The position numbers and the translations under genes are program-made. A stretch of DNA of 64,000 nucleotides, taken from positions 3,040,001 through 3,104,000 of the forward strand of contig NC_087067.1 of the NCBI RefSeq assembly GCF_963678635.1, read 5' to 3'. Shown piece by piece: positions 44,333 to 57,508 of this stretch. The notes under the pieces are model-generated. The model was not told where the DNA came from, ran no database searches, and saw only the letters and a program-made list of their open reading frames with translations. Each line of letters begins with the position of its first letter. Position 1 is the stretch's first letter. This stretch comes from Symsagittifera roscoffensis (lineage: Eukaryota; Xenacoelomorpha; Acoela; Convolutidae).

Positions 44333-44614
44333 TCATGTAACTCTGGGAGAGATGGAAAAAACAACTCGATAAAAGTGCTTCGGGGAATGTTTTTGGAAGG
44401 ACTGAAGAGCAGCTTGCTCAAAATCAAACAAAATTTTTTCAGGCCGGCAGTTGGGTGCTAAATTATTTAACGCCTGCAAGAAGCGATTGTAGGTATTTTC
44501 GGTTTTGTTAGGAAGGAAGGCGTAAATGCAAGCTGGCGCAATGCCAGATAGACTCACATGAAGTGAATATAGCTGATAGAACATTTTTTGAGTAATTTTA
44601 AAAGTTCCATCAGC
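44333..44614 (-). pseudogene. MULE transposase core, first and second catalytic Asp region, copy 1
   Basis: Read on -, ADGTFKITQKMFYQLYSL at 44614 downward carries the first catalytic Asp (codon 44609-44611). YAFLPNKTENTYNRFLQAL follows, then ILFDFEQAALQSF with the second Asp. This is the signature order of the MULE DDE domain. The frame ends at 44333, where RVT follows FSISP, and continues degenerately. Confidence 0.85.
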
Positions 44615-44803
44615 TTACCAGAAAGTTGACTTCTCCAGAACTCTCAGCATTTTGGGATCGCAAAATGATTCGCTCATGATCATTTGATCAACTGTCATAC
44701 CGGATAAAATTTTCAAAAATTTCAGGGATCTCGGAATTTCGCGCAACGGCGATGGGCGGCATATTTACATCCAGCTGCTTACGAGCGCGCGCAGCCGTTC
44801 TGA

Positions 44804-45160
44804 TCAGTTTCTTTTTACTTGGTAGGACAAACTGAGTGGCCAAATCGTTTGTAATTGGCAAAACCGCACTGGCATTGCAACAGTCTGGGTAAATCTCTCG
44901 CTGAGATCTTTTATATGCACTATGACATTTCGGGCCTCCAATTTTCCAGCTGAAATGTCGTTGTTATGCTCTCCACGCGTCTCGATTAATTCGTTATTTT
45001 CAGTAATGGCAGTTGCTCGACATTTATGTGTTTGATATTTTGAGCAAATCCAATTTTCTGTGAACTTATTTTTTCGCTTGAAAAAAAATTCATGGCCGGA
45101 CGCTATAAGAGTTGGCTTGTTTTTAGATGAAACTATGAACTTGAAAGAAGACTCAATCAT
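44804..45160 (-). pseudogene. FLYWCH zinc-finger N-terminal part of the MULE transposase, copy 1
   Basis: The ORF begins with Met and matches the FLYWCH pattern: FIVSSKNKPTLIASGHEFFF, then NWICSKYQTHKCRA, then RGEHNND. The final H-x-H of this zinc site reads H-x-N, so a metal ligand appears lost. After about 85 residues the frame no longer fits the family, and the continuation (ARKQLDVNMPPIAV) is found in another frame at 44700-44800. FLYWCH fingers precede the transposase in many invertebrate MULEs and probably bind the element ends. Confidence 0.8.
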
Positions 45161-45659
45161 AATTTGTTTATTGTGTTTATCACTTGAGTAAAGTATAAAG
45201 TGGCTGCCATAATTTAATTTTTGTCAGAACTTTTACGTCAAATTGTTATGAATTAGCACAAGCAGTTTTTTTTAGTAATCATAATGGTTTAGCGAAAAGT
45301 CTAAATTGAAAATAAATTACAAACTTGTAGATAAGAGTCTTAAGTAAATTAGAAAGCCTCCTTTTAGTATGTATAACTAAGATAAACCGAATTTCTTATT
45401 GTGGTGCGCGTGTTAATTGCAGGATTAACTTTGGTGTGATAAGAGTTAAGATTTTCATAAGGAATTCATAAGTTAAGGAATTCGTAAGCATTAATTTTAA
45501 TAGTGAAATGACTAGGTAATAAAATCCACTGTGTTAAACTGGAAAATAGGAGTTATATTGTTGTCGATTTAAATTGTTTAGTAGTGAAATGACTAATTGT
45601 TAAAATGTACGGTGTTAAATTGTATGTCATTAAATTGTAGGACACCATTTAGGAAATAA

Positions 45660-45935
45660 TTGACCAAAAAAATGAACCAGGTTTCCCTTTGCTCTCTTAA
45701 GTTTTGTAATTGTTTCGCAAAGAATTATGAATTTGATCAAAACTAAAACTAAATGATCAAAGTGCAATAGCCTAATTGATTAGTTGCTAGGAATACTTGA
45801 CAGAAAAAAATGAACCAGGTTTACTTTTGCTTTCCTAAGTTTTGTAATTGTTTGGAAAAAAATTATCAAATTGGTCAAACTTAAAACTAAATAATCAAAG
45901 TGCAAAAGTCTAATTGATTAGTTGCTAGGTGATTT
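45660..45935. repeat. Two-unit tandem repeat of 138 bp inside the MULE
   Basis: AAAATGAACCAGGTTT and TAATTGATTAGTTGCTAGG recur with a 138-bp offset (45672 and 45810). The same pair is present in the second MULE copy at about 54453-54725. Confidence 0.7.
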
Positions 45936-46831
45936 TATCAGATAATTTACCTCCTTCATAAAATTAATATGCAAAAAAAAATGTGGAACTCCAGTAACGT
46001 ATCGGTCGCTGGTCGGAGCATTTTTTTCTTTGATCAGAGAAGAGAGTAAGTAATTTTCTATTGCAGAATAAGGATAATGCCGAATCATTGCTGAGCCATC
46101 AACAGTTCAACGCTTTATCAGATATAAGTATTACAAAATAAAATGAAAAATTCCAACTGCCCACTGGGTCACAAAACCAGAAATGTTTCTCTCAGATCTC
46201 AGTTTCTAGTTTCGCCCAACAACCTACAATTATTGTTTGCGACTAGTACATGCTGACATCTCAGCGAGGCTTGAAAGAAGAGAGAATAAAAATTTTCGAC
46301 AAGTTTTTATGGCTTTAATTTTGATCAATGAAATGTTTCTACATGCATTTATAAATTTTTATCTGACGTTGGCCTATATTTCGTAACATTTGGTAATGTA
46401 ATTAATTATATTACTCAGCAAAATCTATGTACGTTTCTGTAAAAACTCGTCGTGAGTAAAACTGCTTTAAATGCTGGAGCAATGCTCCTATTAACAAATC
46501 AATCATGGCATATAAGCTTCTTCCTTAAACCAATTTGGAACGATTTTAAGACGGATTAAGTCTCCGCTTACGCGTTAAAAGCGCGAAATATATCGCGCGT
46601 TAATTGTCCCTAATTGGCCAAAATGACAATCTTTAAACCCTCATAACTTTACAAAAAATGATCACAGGTGAAATATCTTTTCAAATTAAAGATCAGGACA
46701 ACAATACCTTTCAAATGATAGGAGAAAGAATACTCCGTCAAAAATGACTGGTTAAAAAGTCGAAATTTGTCTGAAAAAAACGCACCCTGAGAACAAATAT
46801 TCTGTTACTTCGTTACGAGAGTCGGAACAAT

Positions 46832-48718
46832 AAACTACGCTTTTTGTGTGAAATAAATTTTTCATAACATTTTTCAGTATTTTAAAAGGCCTATAATTTT
46901 TTTGATTTTACTTACTACGACTAGTTTTCCATGTAAAATTATAATATAACCTTTCTTTTTGCATAAGTAACCCATTATCTGAAACAAAAGTTTAAAAGAC
47001 AATTTCTCACAAAGATCCAGCGGTAATTGAAAAAGAATTCATTATCAAACTGAATCACGTTGCTTACATTTTGATGGGCAAATTACTAAACCTGTGCTTC
47101 ATAATTAATTTAAAATAGATGTCAATAAGCAGTATATTTTAATACTTTTGAAAATTTCTAAACCGGTTTGCCACGCTTTCGAATTGGTTCAAATATTTTT
47201 GAAAACAAAGAATTAATAATCATTTATCATTGATTAAATTTTAATGGCTTTGCAAAATTTTTCATAAAAAGGGAGATTAAATTTGTTTTATAAAAAATGA
47301 AAGATTTTTTCCCCTCTATTTTAGAAATAATGGCTTCGAAATGATAACATAATTGATTTTCAACGCTTAAAATGGTATATGAAATAGCAGTTGCTTAGAA
47401 ATATTTTGATTCCTGGAGGCACTTTTTAAAAAGTCAGTTGCCACAATTTCGAGTTTCTTTGGAAAGAGTGATTTGAAGGTACTATATCAGCAAAAGATAT
47501 CAGACAATTAATTTATCAGACCCATTTCCATAAACAATGATTTTTTTGTAAAGGTGAAAGGTTTGAACAAAATTGAAGACTGAACGAACACGTTAATCTC
47601 CATGGATTACGTCTCAAATGGCCTAAGCCCCATTTGGCATAAAAATGAAAAATTTCCCAAATGGCATACATTTCATGCAACAGTTGCATTCAAAAATCGA
47701 GAAACACTTTTTCGTGAACCATGTGAAAAAAAATTAGTCAAAGGGGGAAGTTACCATCTCCGTGTACATCACTCAACTTTCATCATCTGCCCCCACTCCA
47801 CAACCCCTCTTACCACTCCACAACCTCCCACCCCTCTCAACCCACAGCCCCATCTCCTACGCCACGTTCTCCCCCTGTTCAACCCCTATTGAACCCACCC
47901 CTAGCTGATCCCATTTTTAGAGTGGGTAAAAGAGTGGCCGGGGTAATGTGTCGGGGTGGGGGCGGGTTGGGCGGGGGGTTTTAATAAAAGCGAGGAAGGG
48001 GTCATAGGCTGGAGAGAGGAAAAAAGGGACGCAAATTAGATTAAGGAGGGTGAAGAGAGGTCAGCAAAAAAAGGAGGGCAAATAAGAAGGTCAGCAAAAT
48101 ATGCATACAAAGAATTGCGAAGAGAAAAATTGAAAAACAAAATTAACAGTTTATTCAGCTAAATAAAACCATTTTATCTAATGCAACGTGTGTAAAGCAA
48201 AAAGCAACTGTCAATTTCTAAAAAAAATTAAGCTGATTTTGGAAAAGGTGATCAAAATCCATTATAATTGTTTATAAACTATTAAAACGGACTTTATTGA
48301 TTTGACAAAAAAAATTCTAATCCTATTCTAATCAATTCCATATCACTGTTTTTGAATTAACAAGAGACTGGTGATGAAAAACAATTATAATAGTTTAAAA
48401 TCTAAAAAACTCCTGTGCGGGTAAAATACATTTTTTATCACGTGCTAAGCGACACGTTTAGTATCAAATTTTTTGAGTCAGCAAAATCACAAATTATATC
48501 TCGTCATCAAAAACAAGTGGAGTTGAAAATTTGAATTGAAAGGATAAAATTAGAGCCGCAAGGTGATTGCGCAAGAAAACTTGCATGTCATGATAGTAAA
48601 ACGCAATAAAAATTCGCTGAAAGAGTGTTGCACACTAATTGTCAAATAGAAGACCATATTAGCTTAGATATTCAAAAACTGCCAAAACTGAACTAAAAAC
48701 ATAGGCAATGCTGAGAAC
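46832..48718. other. Non-coding flank of the MULE inside the duplicated block, copy 1
   Basis: 1.9 kb without splice-supported coding. 47770-47900 is strongly C-rich and 47930-48110 is G/A-rich, so a strand-asymmetric, low-complexity tract crosses the end of the spurious frame at 47602-47892. 48240-48425 resembles the right part of the 964-bp element (ATTATAAT strings, then CTGTGCGGGTAAAA). Confidence 0.5.
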
Positions 48719-49090
48719 CAGGGGCGGATCTACGATTTTCTCGAGGAAGTGGCGGATTTTCAAAAAATTTCGAAAATTTTGTTGATCTTAATTTTAGGTC
48801 GATGATATTGATTTTCTGAGTTCTCATAAATCTCTATAAATACTCTTAAGTCACTATAATCACTATGAATACTTCGCCGCAGGCAAAATTTTGAAAAAAA
48901 AACAGGCCAAAAAAGGCGTTTTTAGAATTTTTTTTTAAGGAAAATTTTGACCAAAAAGTCGAAAATCGCGTTTTTTTTTGGCGCGCACTCCCCTCTTCTC
49001 AAAATTAGTATATTTTGGCGCCTATGGCGCCTTTAGGAAAATTTTAGGGCCCGTCACCAAAATTTGATATCTCAAAGTAGTACAAAGGGA
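48719..49090 (+). mobile_element. GGCGGATCTAGG element cut off by the duplication junction
   Basis: Starts CAGGGGCGGATCTACG after TGCTGAGAAC and follows copy 57509-57953 until GTACAAAGGGA. There it is joined to MULE terminal sequence. Its missing end and right target copy show that this is the junction of the tandem duplication. Confidence 0.85.
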
Positions 49091-52000
49091 GAAATATACT
49101 TCGCGCTATTAACGCGTAAGCGGAGAGTTAATCTGTCTTAAAATTGTTCCAAATTGGTAGAAAGAAGCTTAGCTTATTTGTCATAATTGATTTGTTAAAA
49201 GGAGCTCAATCTATCTTTTTGTACTTTATAGGGAAGATTTTGATAAAAATTACTCAAATTTATTGATATCCATTTCTTTGTATTGATATCATTTTCATAG
49301 CTCAAAGAAAAATAATCGCAGTGGTCAGGCAGACTTTAGTTTGTACAAAGCAAGGATTGCTTAAACATGTTTTGGTTTGATATTTTGGGCTTTTTTCAAT
49401 CAAAAAAGATCTTCATCTTCACTATAACTATTGTTCAAAAATTTGTTTGAAAGGTTGTTTGACTAGAAAAATGTTTACAAAATTTGAACTTCAGGAAAAG
49501 TTTTTTTTTAAATCGTTTTGTCGATTTTCATGTCAGTAAGAACTTTGAGTTTGAATAGATCCAGTAGGGGACGGGGTTGGCTTATGATTGCCTGAGTTTT
49601 TAGAGTAGAAACTTTCTAAAATAATTAACAGAAGTCAAAACAGATTTAGTAGAGCAAGTTTTCCGGCTGACCAAAGTAATCACTGAATGTCACCAAAAAT
49701 TACCCCAAATTTTCTAGTGCAAAATGCAGTAATTGGTTAGAATAAAACCAATAACTTTACGTCAGTTCATTTTTGATTAAAATGAGTCAAAGCATTTGTC
49801 GTCACTTGCTTTGGCTAATTTTACTGAAACAATCATGATTTAACCCATGGTTATGCCTATTTCACTTTTTCTATTGTTGAGCAAAAACGGGAAGTTCACT
49901 AAGCGCTTCAATCGAATAATACTTACACTGATTATGCCTGTTTTTACTTCAATTTTTTTTCCTAATGTGCAAGAGAATTTGTTTTTTCAGAAACTAATGT
50001 TCAGGTAATCAGAAGTTATCAACTTTTGCCGAAATTAGGTTTTGGTGCCGAATTGACAAAAAATATTACATGCCAAATTGCTGATTTTACTGCTGATTTA
50101 CAAATCTTTTGTCCAATGAAATGAAAGAACTATAAACTGCAGATTTTTTAAAATTCTATCATTTTTTGAGCTGTGCAAAAAGTTTTAGTTTGGTTTGCGC
50201 AAACATTTTCATTAAAAAGTTTGATCTGAATTCCAGGCGTTATCTGAATTGATTGAAAATTAGTTGAAATATTTGATATAATTGTTCCGACTTTCGATAC
50301 GAAAGTAACGGAATATTTGTGATCGGGTGGGTTTTTTTTTCCTTCAGACAATTTTCGACTTTTTAACTAGCCATTTTTGACGGAATTTTTAAATATCATT
50401 CAAAAAGTATTGTTGTCCTGAGCTTAAATTTGAAAAGATATTTCACCTGTGATCATTTTTTGTAAAGTTATGGGGGTTTGAAGATTGTCATTTTGGCTAA
50501 ATTGGGTCTATTAACGCGCGATATATTTCGCGCTATTAACGCGTAAGCGGAGATTTAATTCGTCTTTAAAATCGTTTTTATATTTTAAATAATTAAATAA
50601 GTTATTATATTTTATTATATCATTCCAATTTTAAAAGAGGAAAACTGACTCATGCAAATAAAATTTGTGCTCGGGTTGGGTTTTTTTTCTTCAGACAAAT
50701 TTTGACTTTTTAACTAGGCATTTTTGACGGAAGTTTTATATATTTGTAAAGATATTTTATCTGTGATCATTTTTCGTAAAGTTATGGGGGTTTGAAGATT
50801 GCCATTTTGGCCAATTTGAGACAATTAACGCGCGATATATTTCGCGCTATTAACGCGTAAGCGGAGAGTTAATCCGTCTTAAAATCAATCCAAATTGGTT
50901 GAAAGAAGCTTAATTGCCATAATTGATGTGTTAGAAGGAGCTAAATCTATCTCTTTGTACTTTATATGACGTGTGAGGGGATAATTTTGATAAAAATATT
51001 CAAATTTAAAAAGAAATTATTTTATTTTTTTATTTTTAATTTTTTAATGTCATTACTGCTTCATAAAATTTTAAAAGGCAGTCAAAACATTCAGGTTTTT
51101 GCCCTGATGCGACCAGTCTTGTTTCTTTATCGGTTTTATAGATTGCTTTTTTGTAAGAATAAACGTTGAAGTATGTAAGAAGATTCGTCCTTTTTAACTC
51201 TAAACAACTTAAAACTTACTACAATTTCACTCCCTACTTTTTGTTGCCTTAGCAATTTAACATCACTACGTTTTAAAACAATTTCTATGACTTAACACCG
51301 TTTTAATCCAATATGAAAAGAAAACTTACTTCAAAGGGGTTTTCGGTAACCATCAAAGAATTAAACGAGAGAATTTTTTGCCATTTAAAGCCAGACAAAT
51401 GCGCGCTACCTAGTTCGCGTAAGTTTTGAACAGAAATGACCTTGCAAATGATTTTAATGAAACGTTTCAAACAAAAATGAAATGACCTTGTCAATATTTT
51501 CAATGTATCATTCCAAAATGAACCAAAAACAAGCAATAATTCAATGACCTTCAAACGCACGCAAATATTTAGACGTCCTTTGACTAATATGGCCTAATTT
51601 TTTAGACATTTTCAGACGGTATAGAAATTTTAAAAAGGTTTAACCAATGCCAAAAGCCTAAAAATTATTATTTTTTTAGAATCATTCTCGAACTTAAACT
51701 TATGACCTGATCGCTTTGTCAGCTTTTTTTGAACTGTTGGCACATAAACGCAAAGCTAAAGGACTTGTCAGCCCGTAGTCCCAACCTAGCATCCCGAAAA
51801 TAAAGGCGATTGGCCTGGGATTAAATTGCTAAGGCACGAGTCATGTTTTTGCGTTTAGTTACGTTTCTGGGAGTCAGCAAGGTAATTTCTCAATTGAACG
51901 TTTATAAAACGCGCGCAGCCGTTTTAAAAAGCCAGTAGAGCAAAAGTACAGACACAACTCGTCGTTTTTCTCAATTATCTTGGGTTCTAAAAAATTTCTG

Positions 52001-52579
52001 TCGCATACATTTGTGAATTTCCTGAACGATCATGTTGGAAATAACTTTCACTGTTTGGCACCAAACTTTTTAAATAAGTAGAGCCAAAGTACAGACACAA
52101 CTCGTTAATTTTCTCAAATTTCTTAATTTTCTCGGGTTCTGAAGAATTTCTGTCGCATACATTTTGAATTTCCTGAATGATCATGTCATAGGAATCGCCG
52201 ATCTTTTCTTTTGTTTCGAATGCAAGGGATGGCAGCATTTTTAAAGCCAGTGTTAAATCGTGATTCGTTTCCTAGGTCATTTTCATACCAAATTCATTAA
52301 TTTTTTTCATGTAACTCTGGGATAGATGGAAAAAAACAACTCAAAAAATGTGCTTCGGGGAATGATTTTTGGAAGGACTGAAGAGAAGCTTGCTCAAAAT
52401 CTAAAACAATGTTTTCAGGCCGGCAGTTGGGTGCTTAATCATTTAAGGCCTGCATGAAGCGATTGTAGGTATTTTCGGTTTTGTTAGGAAGGAAGGCGTA
52501 AATGCAAGCTGGCGTAATGCCAGGTTGCTGAAACAAAATTTTTAATGATTTAACACAAACTAGCTAACGCTCTAAAAAA

Positions 52580-52891
52580 CTACAAATCAGTTTTGTCTTC
52601 GTAAACGGACATTATGTTTTGTACTCTTTCATTTAATACTCGATACTTTTTTTTTCTTTTTTGTGAACTTAAGGCCACTCGAGGCATCAAAAAGTTGAGT
52701 TTTTTATGGAAGCGTCTTTTTGCATGGCTGCTCACTACTTTCCACATATTTGGGTGAGATCCGCTGAAATTTGATTGAATCCCGTAATGCCATCCCTCGA
52801 CAGCATTTGTTGTTCGAGCAATCCCCATCACGGCCGCATCTCGCTGGATCCAAAGGGAGGGTGGGAATGAAACTTCACGGTTTGGCACCAA
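52580..52891 (-). pseudogene. MULE transposase C-terminal region, copy 2
   Basis: ARTTNAVEGWHYGIQ and HPNMWKVV as in copy 1. A four-base difference (TGTGAACTTAAGG on + against TGTGAATGAACTTATGG) changes the frame after PRVA, lengthening the open frame to 103 codons. Confidence 0.8.
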
Positions 52892-53125
52892 GCTTTTTAT
52901 ATAAGTAGAGCCAAATTACAGACACAACTTGTAAATTTTCTCAATTTTCTCGGAATCTAAAGAAATTCTGTCGCATGCATTCTGAATTTCCTGAACGACC
53001 ATGTCATAGGAATCGCCGATCTTTTCTCTTTTTTTCGAATGCAAGGGATGGCAGCATTTTTAAAGCCAGCGCTAAATCGTGATTCACTTCGTAGGTCAAT
53101 TGCAGACCCGATTCATTAACTTTTC

Positions 53126-53407
53126 TCATGTAACTCTGGGAGAGATGGAAAAAACAACTCGATAAAAGTGCTTCGGGGAATGTTTTTGGAAGGACTGAAG
53201 AGCAGCTTGCTCAAAATCAAACAAAATTTTTTCAGGCCGGCAGTTGGGTGCTAAATTATTTAACGCCTGCAAGAAGCGATTGTAGGTATTTTCGGTTTTG
53301 TTAGGAAGGAAGGCGTAAATGCAAGCTGGCGCAATGCCAGATAGACTCACATGAAGTGAATATAGCTGATAGAACATTTTTTGAGTAATTTTAAATGTTC
53401 CATCAGC
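53126..53407 (-). pseudogene. MULE transposase core, copy 2
   Basis: Carries ADGTFKITQKM and ILFDFEQAAL, as in copy 1. One base differs just upstream (AAATGTTCC against AAAAGTTCC on +), which is silent in the DGTF codons. Confidence 0.8.
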
Positions 53408-53596
53408 TTACCAGAAAGTTGACTTCTCCAGAACTCTCAGCATTTTGGGATCGCAAAATGATTCGCTCATGATCATTTGATCAACTGTCATACCGGATAA
53501 AATTTTCAAAAATTTCAGGGATCTCGGAATTTCGCGCAACGGCGATGGGCGGCATATTTACATCCAGCTGCTTACGAGCGCGCGCAGCCGTTCTGA

Positions 53597-53953
53597 TCAG
53601 TTTCTTTTTACTTGGTAGGACAAACTGAGTGGCCAAATCGTTTGTAATTGGCAAAACCGCACTGGCATTGCAACAGTCTGGGTAAATCTCTCGCTGAGAT
53701 CTTTTATATGCACTATGACATTTCGGGCCTCCAATTTTCCAGCTGAAATGTCGTTGTTATGCTCTCCACGCGTCTCGATTAATTCGTTATTTTCAGTAAT
53801 GGCAGTTGCTCGACATTTATGTGTTTGATATTTTGAGCAAATCCAATTTTCTGTGAACTTATTTTTTCGCTTGAAAAAAAATTCATGGCCGGACGCTATA
53901 AGAGTTGGCTTGTTTTTAGATGAAACTATGAACTTGAAAGAAGACTCAATCAT
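53597..53953 (-). pseudogene. FLYWCH part of the MULE transposase, copy 2
   Basis: Identical in translation to 44804-45160, including the H-x-N in place of H-x-H at the zinc site. Confidence 0.8.
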
Positions 53954-56900
53954 AATTTGTTTATTGTGTTTATCACTTGAGTAAAGTATAAAGTGGCTGC
54001 CATAATTTAATTTTTGTCAGAACTTTTACGTCAAATTGTTATGAATTAGCACAAGCAGTTTTTTTTAGTAATCATAATGGTTTAGCGAAAAGTCTAAATT
54101 GAAAATAAATTACAAACTTGTAGATAAGAGTCTTAAGTAAATTAGAAAGCCTCCTTTTAGTATGTATAACTAAGATAAACCGAATTTCTTATTGTGGTGC
54201 GCGTGTTAATTGCAGGATTAACTTTGGTGTGATAAGAGTTAAGATTTTCATAAGGAATTCATAAGTTAAGGAATTCGTAAGCATTAATTTTAATAGTGAA
54301 ATGACTAGGTAATAAAATCCACTGTGTTAAACTGGAAAATAGGAGTTATATTGTTGTCGATTTAAATTGTTTAGTAGTGAAATGACTAATTGTTAAAATG
54401 TACGGTGTTAAATTGTATGTCATTAAATTGTAGGACACCATTTAGGAAATAATTGACCAAAAAAATGAACCAGGTTTCCCTTTGCTCTCTTAAGTTTTGT
54501 AATTGTTTCGCAAAGAATTATGAATTTGATCAAAACTAAAACTAAATGATCAAAGTGCAATAGCCTAATTGATTAGTTGCTAGGAATACTTGACCGAAAA
54601 AAATGAACCAGGTTTACTTTTGCTTTCCTAAGTTTTGTAATTGTTTGGAAAAAAATTATCAAATTGGTCAAACTTAAAACTAAATAATCAAAGTGCAAAA
54701 GTCTAATTGATTAGTTGCTAGGTGATTTTATCAGATAATTTACCTCCTTCATAAAATTAATATGCAAAAAAAAATGTGGAACTCCAGTAACGTATCGGTC
54801 GCTGGTCGGAGCATTTTTTTCTTTGATCAGAGAAGAGAGTAAGTAATTTTCTATTGCAGAATAAGGATAATGCCGAATCATTGCTGAGCCATCAACAGTT
54901 CAACGCTTTATCAGATATAAGTATTACAAAATAAAATGAAAAATTCCAACTGCCCACTGGGTCACAAAACCAGAAATGTTTCTCTCAGATCTCAGTTTCT
55001 AGTTTCGCCCAACAACCTACAATTATTGTTTGCGACTAGTACATGCTGACATCTCAGCGAGGCTTGAAAGAAGAGAGAATAAAAAATTTCGACAAGTTTT
55101 TATGGCTTTAATTTTGATCAATGAAATGTTTCTACATGCATTTATAAATTTTTATCTGACGTTGGCCTATATTTCGTAACATTTGGTAATGTAATTAATT
55201 ATATTACTCAGCAAAATCTATGTACGTTTCTGTAAAAACTCGTCGTGAGTAAAACTGCTTTAAATGCTGGAGCAATGCTCCTATTAACAAATCAATCATG
55301 GCATATAAGCTTCTTCCTTAAACCAATTTGGAACGATTTTAAGACGGATTAAGTCTCCGCTTACGCGTTAAAAGCGCGAAATATATCGCGCGTTAATTGT
55401 CCCTAATTGGCCAAAATGACAATCTTTAAACCCTCATAACTTTACAAAAAATGATCACAGGTGAAATATCTTTTCAAATTAAAGATCAGGACAACAATAC
55501 CTTTCAAATGATAGGAGAAAGAATACTCCGTCAAAAATGACTGGTTAAAAAGTCGAAATTTGTCTGAAAAAAACGCACCCTGAGAACAAATATTCTGTTA
55601 CTTCGTTACGAGAGTCGGAACAATAAACTACGCTTTTTGTGTGAAATAAATTTTTCATAACATTTTTCAGTATTTTAAAAGGCCTATAATTTTTTTGATT
55701 TTATTTACTACGACTAGTTTTCCATGTAAAATTATAATATAACCTTTCTTTTTGCATAAGTAACCCATTATCTGAAACAAAAGTTTAAAAGACAATTTCT
55801 CACAAAGATCCAGCGGTAATTGAAAAAGAATTCATTATCAAACTGAATCACGTTGCTTACATTTTGATGGGCAAATTACTAAACCTGTGCTTCATAATTA
55901 ATTTAAAATAGATGTCAATAAGCAGTATATTTTAATACTTTTGAAAATTTCTAAACCGGTTTGCCACGCTTTCGAATTGGTTCAAATATTTTTGAAAACA
56001 AAGAAGTAATAATCATTTATCATTGATTAAATTTTAATGGCTTTGCAAAATTTTTCATAAAAAGGGAGATTAAATTTGTTTTATAAAAAATGAAAGATTT
56101 TTTCCCCTCTATTTTAGAAATAATGGCTTCGAAATGATAACATAATTGATTTTCAACGCTTAAAATGGTATATGAAATAGCAGTTGCTTAGAAATATTTT
56201 GATTCTAGGAGGCACTTTTTAAAAAGTCAGTTGCCACAATTTCGAGTTTCTTTGGAAAGAGTGATTTGAAGGTACTATATCAGCAAAAGATATCAGACAA
56301 TTAATTTATCAGACCCATTTCCATAAACAATGATTTTTTTGTAAAGGTGAAAGGTTTGAACAAAAATGAAGACTGAACGAACACGTTAATCTCCATGGAT
56401 TACGTCTCAAATGGCCTAAGCCCCAATTGGCATAAAAATAAAAAATTTCCCAAATGGCATACATTTCATGCAACAGTTGCACTCAAAAATCGAGAAACAC
56501 TTTTTCGTGAGCCATGTGAAAAAAATTAGTCAAAGGGGGAAGTTACCATCTCCGTGTACATCACTCAACTTTCACCATCTGCCCCCACTCCACAAGTCCT
56601 CTTACCACACCACAACCTCCCACCCCTCTCAACCCACAGCCCCATCCCCTACCCCACGTTCTCCCCCTGTTCAACCCCTATTGAACCCACCCCTAGCTGA
56701 TCCCATTTTTAGAGTGGGTAAAAGAGTGGCCGGGGTAATGTGTCGGGGTGGGGGCGGGTTGAGCGGGGGGTTTTAATAAAAGCGAGGAAGGGGTCATAGG
56801 CTGGAGAGAGGAAGGGACGCAAATTAGATTAAGGAGGGTGAAGAGAGGTCAGCAAAAAAAGGAGGGCAAATAAGAAGGTCAGCAAAATATGCATACAAAG

Positions 56901-57508
56901 AATTGCGAAGAGAAAAATTGAAAAACAAAGGTAACAGTTTATTCAGCTAAATAAAACCATTTTATCTAATGCAACGTGTGTAAAGCAAAAACCAACTGTC
57001 AATTTCTAAAAAAAAAATTAAGCTGATTTTGGAAAAGGTGATCAAAATCCATTATAATTGTTTATAAACTATTAAAACGGACTTTATTGATTTGACAAAA
57101 AAAATTCTAATCCTATTCTAATCAATTCCATATCACTGTTTTTGAATTAACAAGAGACTGGTGATGAAAAACAATTATAATAGTTTAAAATCTAAAAAAC
57201 TCCTGTGCGGGTAAAATACATTTTTTATCACGTGCTAAGCGACACGTTTAGTATCAAATTTTTTGAGTCAGCAAAATCACAAATTATACCTCGTCATCAA
57301 AAACAAGTGGAGTTGAAAATTTGAATTGAAAGGATAAAATTAGAGCCGCAAGGTGATTGCGCAAGAAAACTTGCATGTCATGATAGTAAAACGCAATAAA
57401 AATTCGCTGAAAGAGTGTTGCACACTAATTGTCAAATAGAAGACCATATTAGCTTAGATATTCAAAAACTGCCAAAACTGAACTAAAAACATAGGCAATG
57501 CTGAGAAC

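Larger units (their letters stand above)
41489..46831 (-). mobile_element. Mutator-like element (MULE), copy 1
   Basis: Inverted ends of about 300 bp: ATTGTTCCGACTTTCG starts the left one at 41489, and CGAGAGTCGGAACAAT ends the right one at 46831. Both carry the palindromic stretch CGCGCGATATATTTCGCGC. A second copy of the left terminal sequence lies inside at about 41861-42150. Transposase pieces are on -, from the FLYWCH region near the right end towards the left. No obvious 9-base target duplication flanks it. Frameshifts and an internal repeat of the transposase show that it is inactive. Confidence 0.85.
40300..49090. repeat. Copy 1 of a tandem segmental duplication of about 8.79 kb
   Basis: The segment from AATATACTTCGCGC at 40300 to TCAAAGTAGTACAAAGGGA at 49090 is repeated at 49093-57879 with an offset of 8,793 bp in most of its length. 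Only rare substitutions and a few small indels separate the copies. It contains the end of tandem unit 2, unit 3, the MULE, 1.9 kb of flank and a truncated GGCGGATCTAGG element. Confidence 0.95.
50281..55624 (-). mobile_element. Mutator-like element (MULE), copy 2
   Basis: Same structure as 41489-46831, with inverted ends starting ATTGTTCCGACTTTCG and ending CGAGAGTCGGAACAAT. It is present only because it lies inside the duplicated block, not because of a second transposition: flanking DNA is shared on both sides. It carries the same inactivating changes. Confidence 0.85.

Noticed and set aside
47602-47892. 96-codon frame with Pro/Thr-rich end, and its counterpart at 56468
   Set aside because: Arises from a C-rich low-complexity tract; the two duplicate copies are open in different frames, so coding is not conserved.
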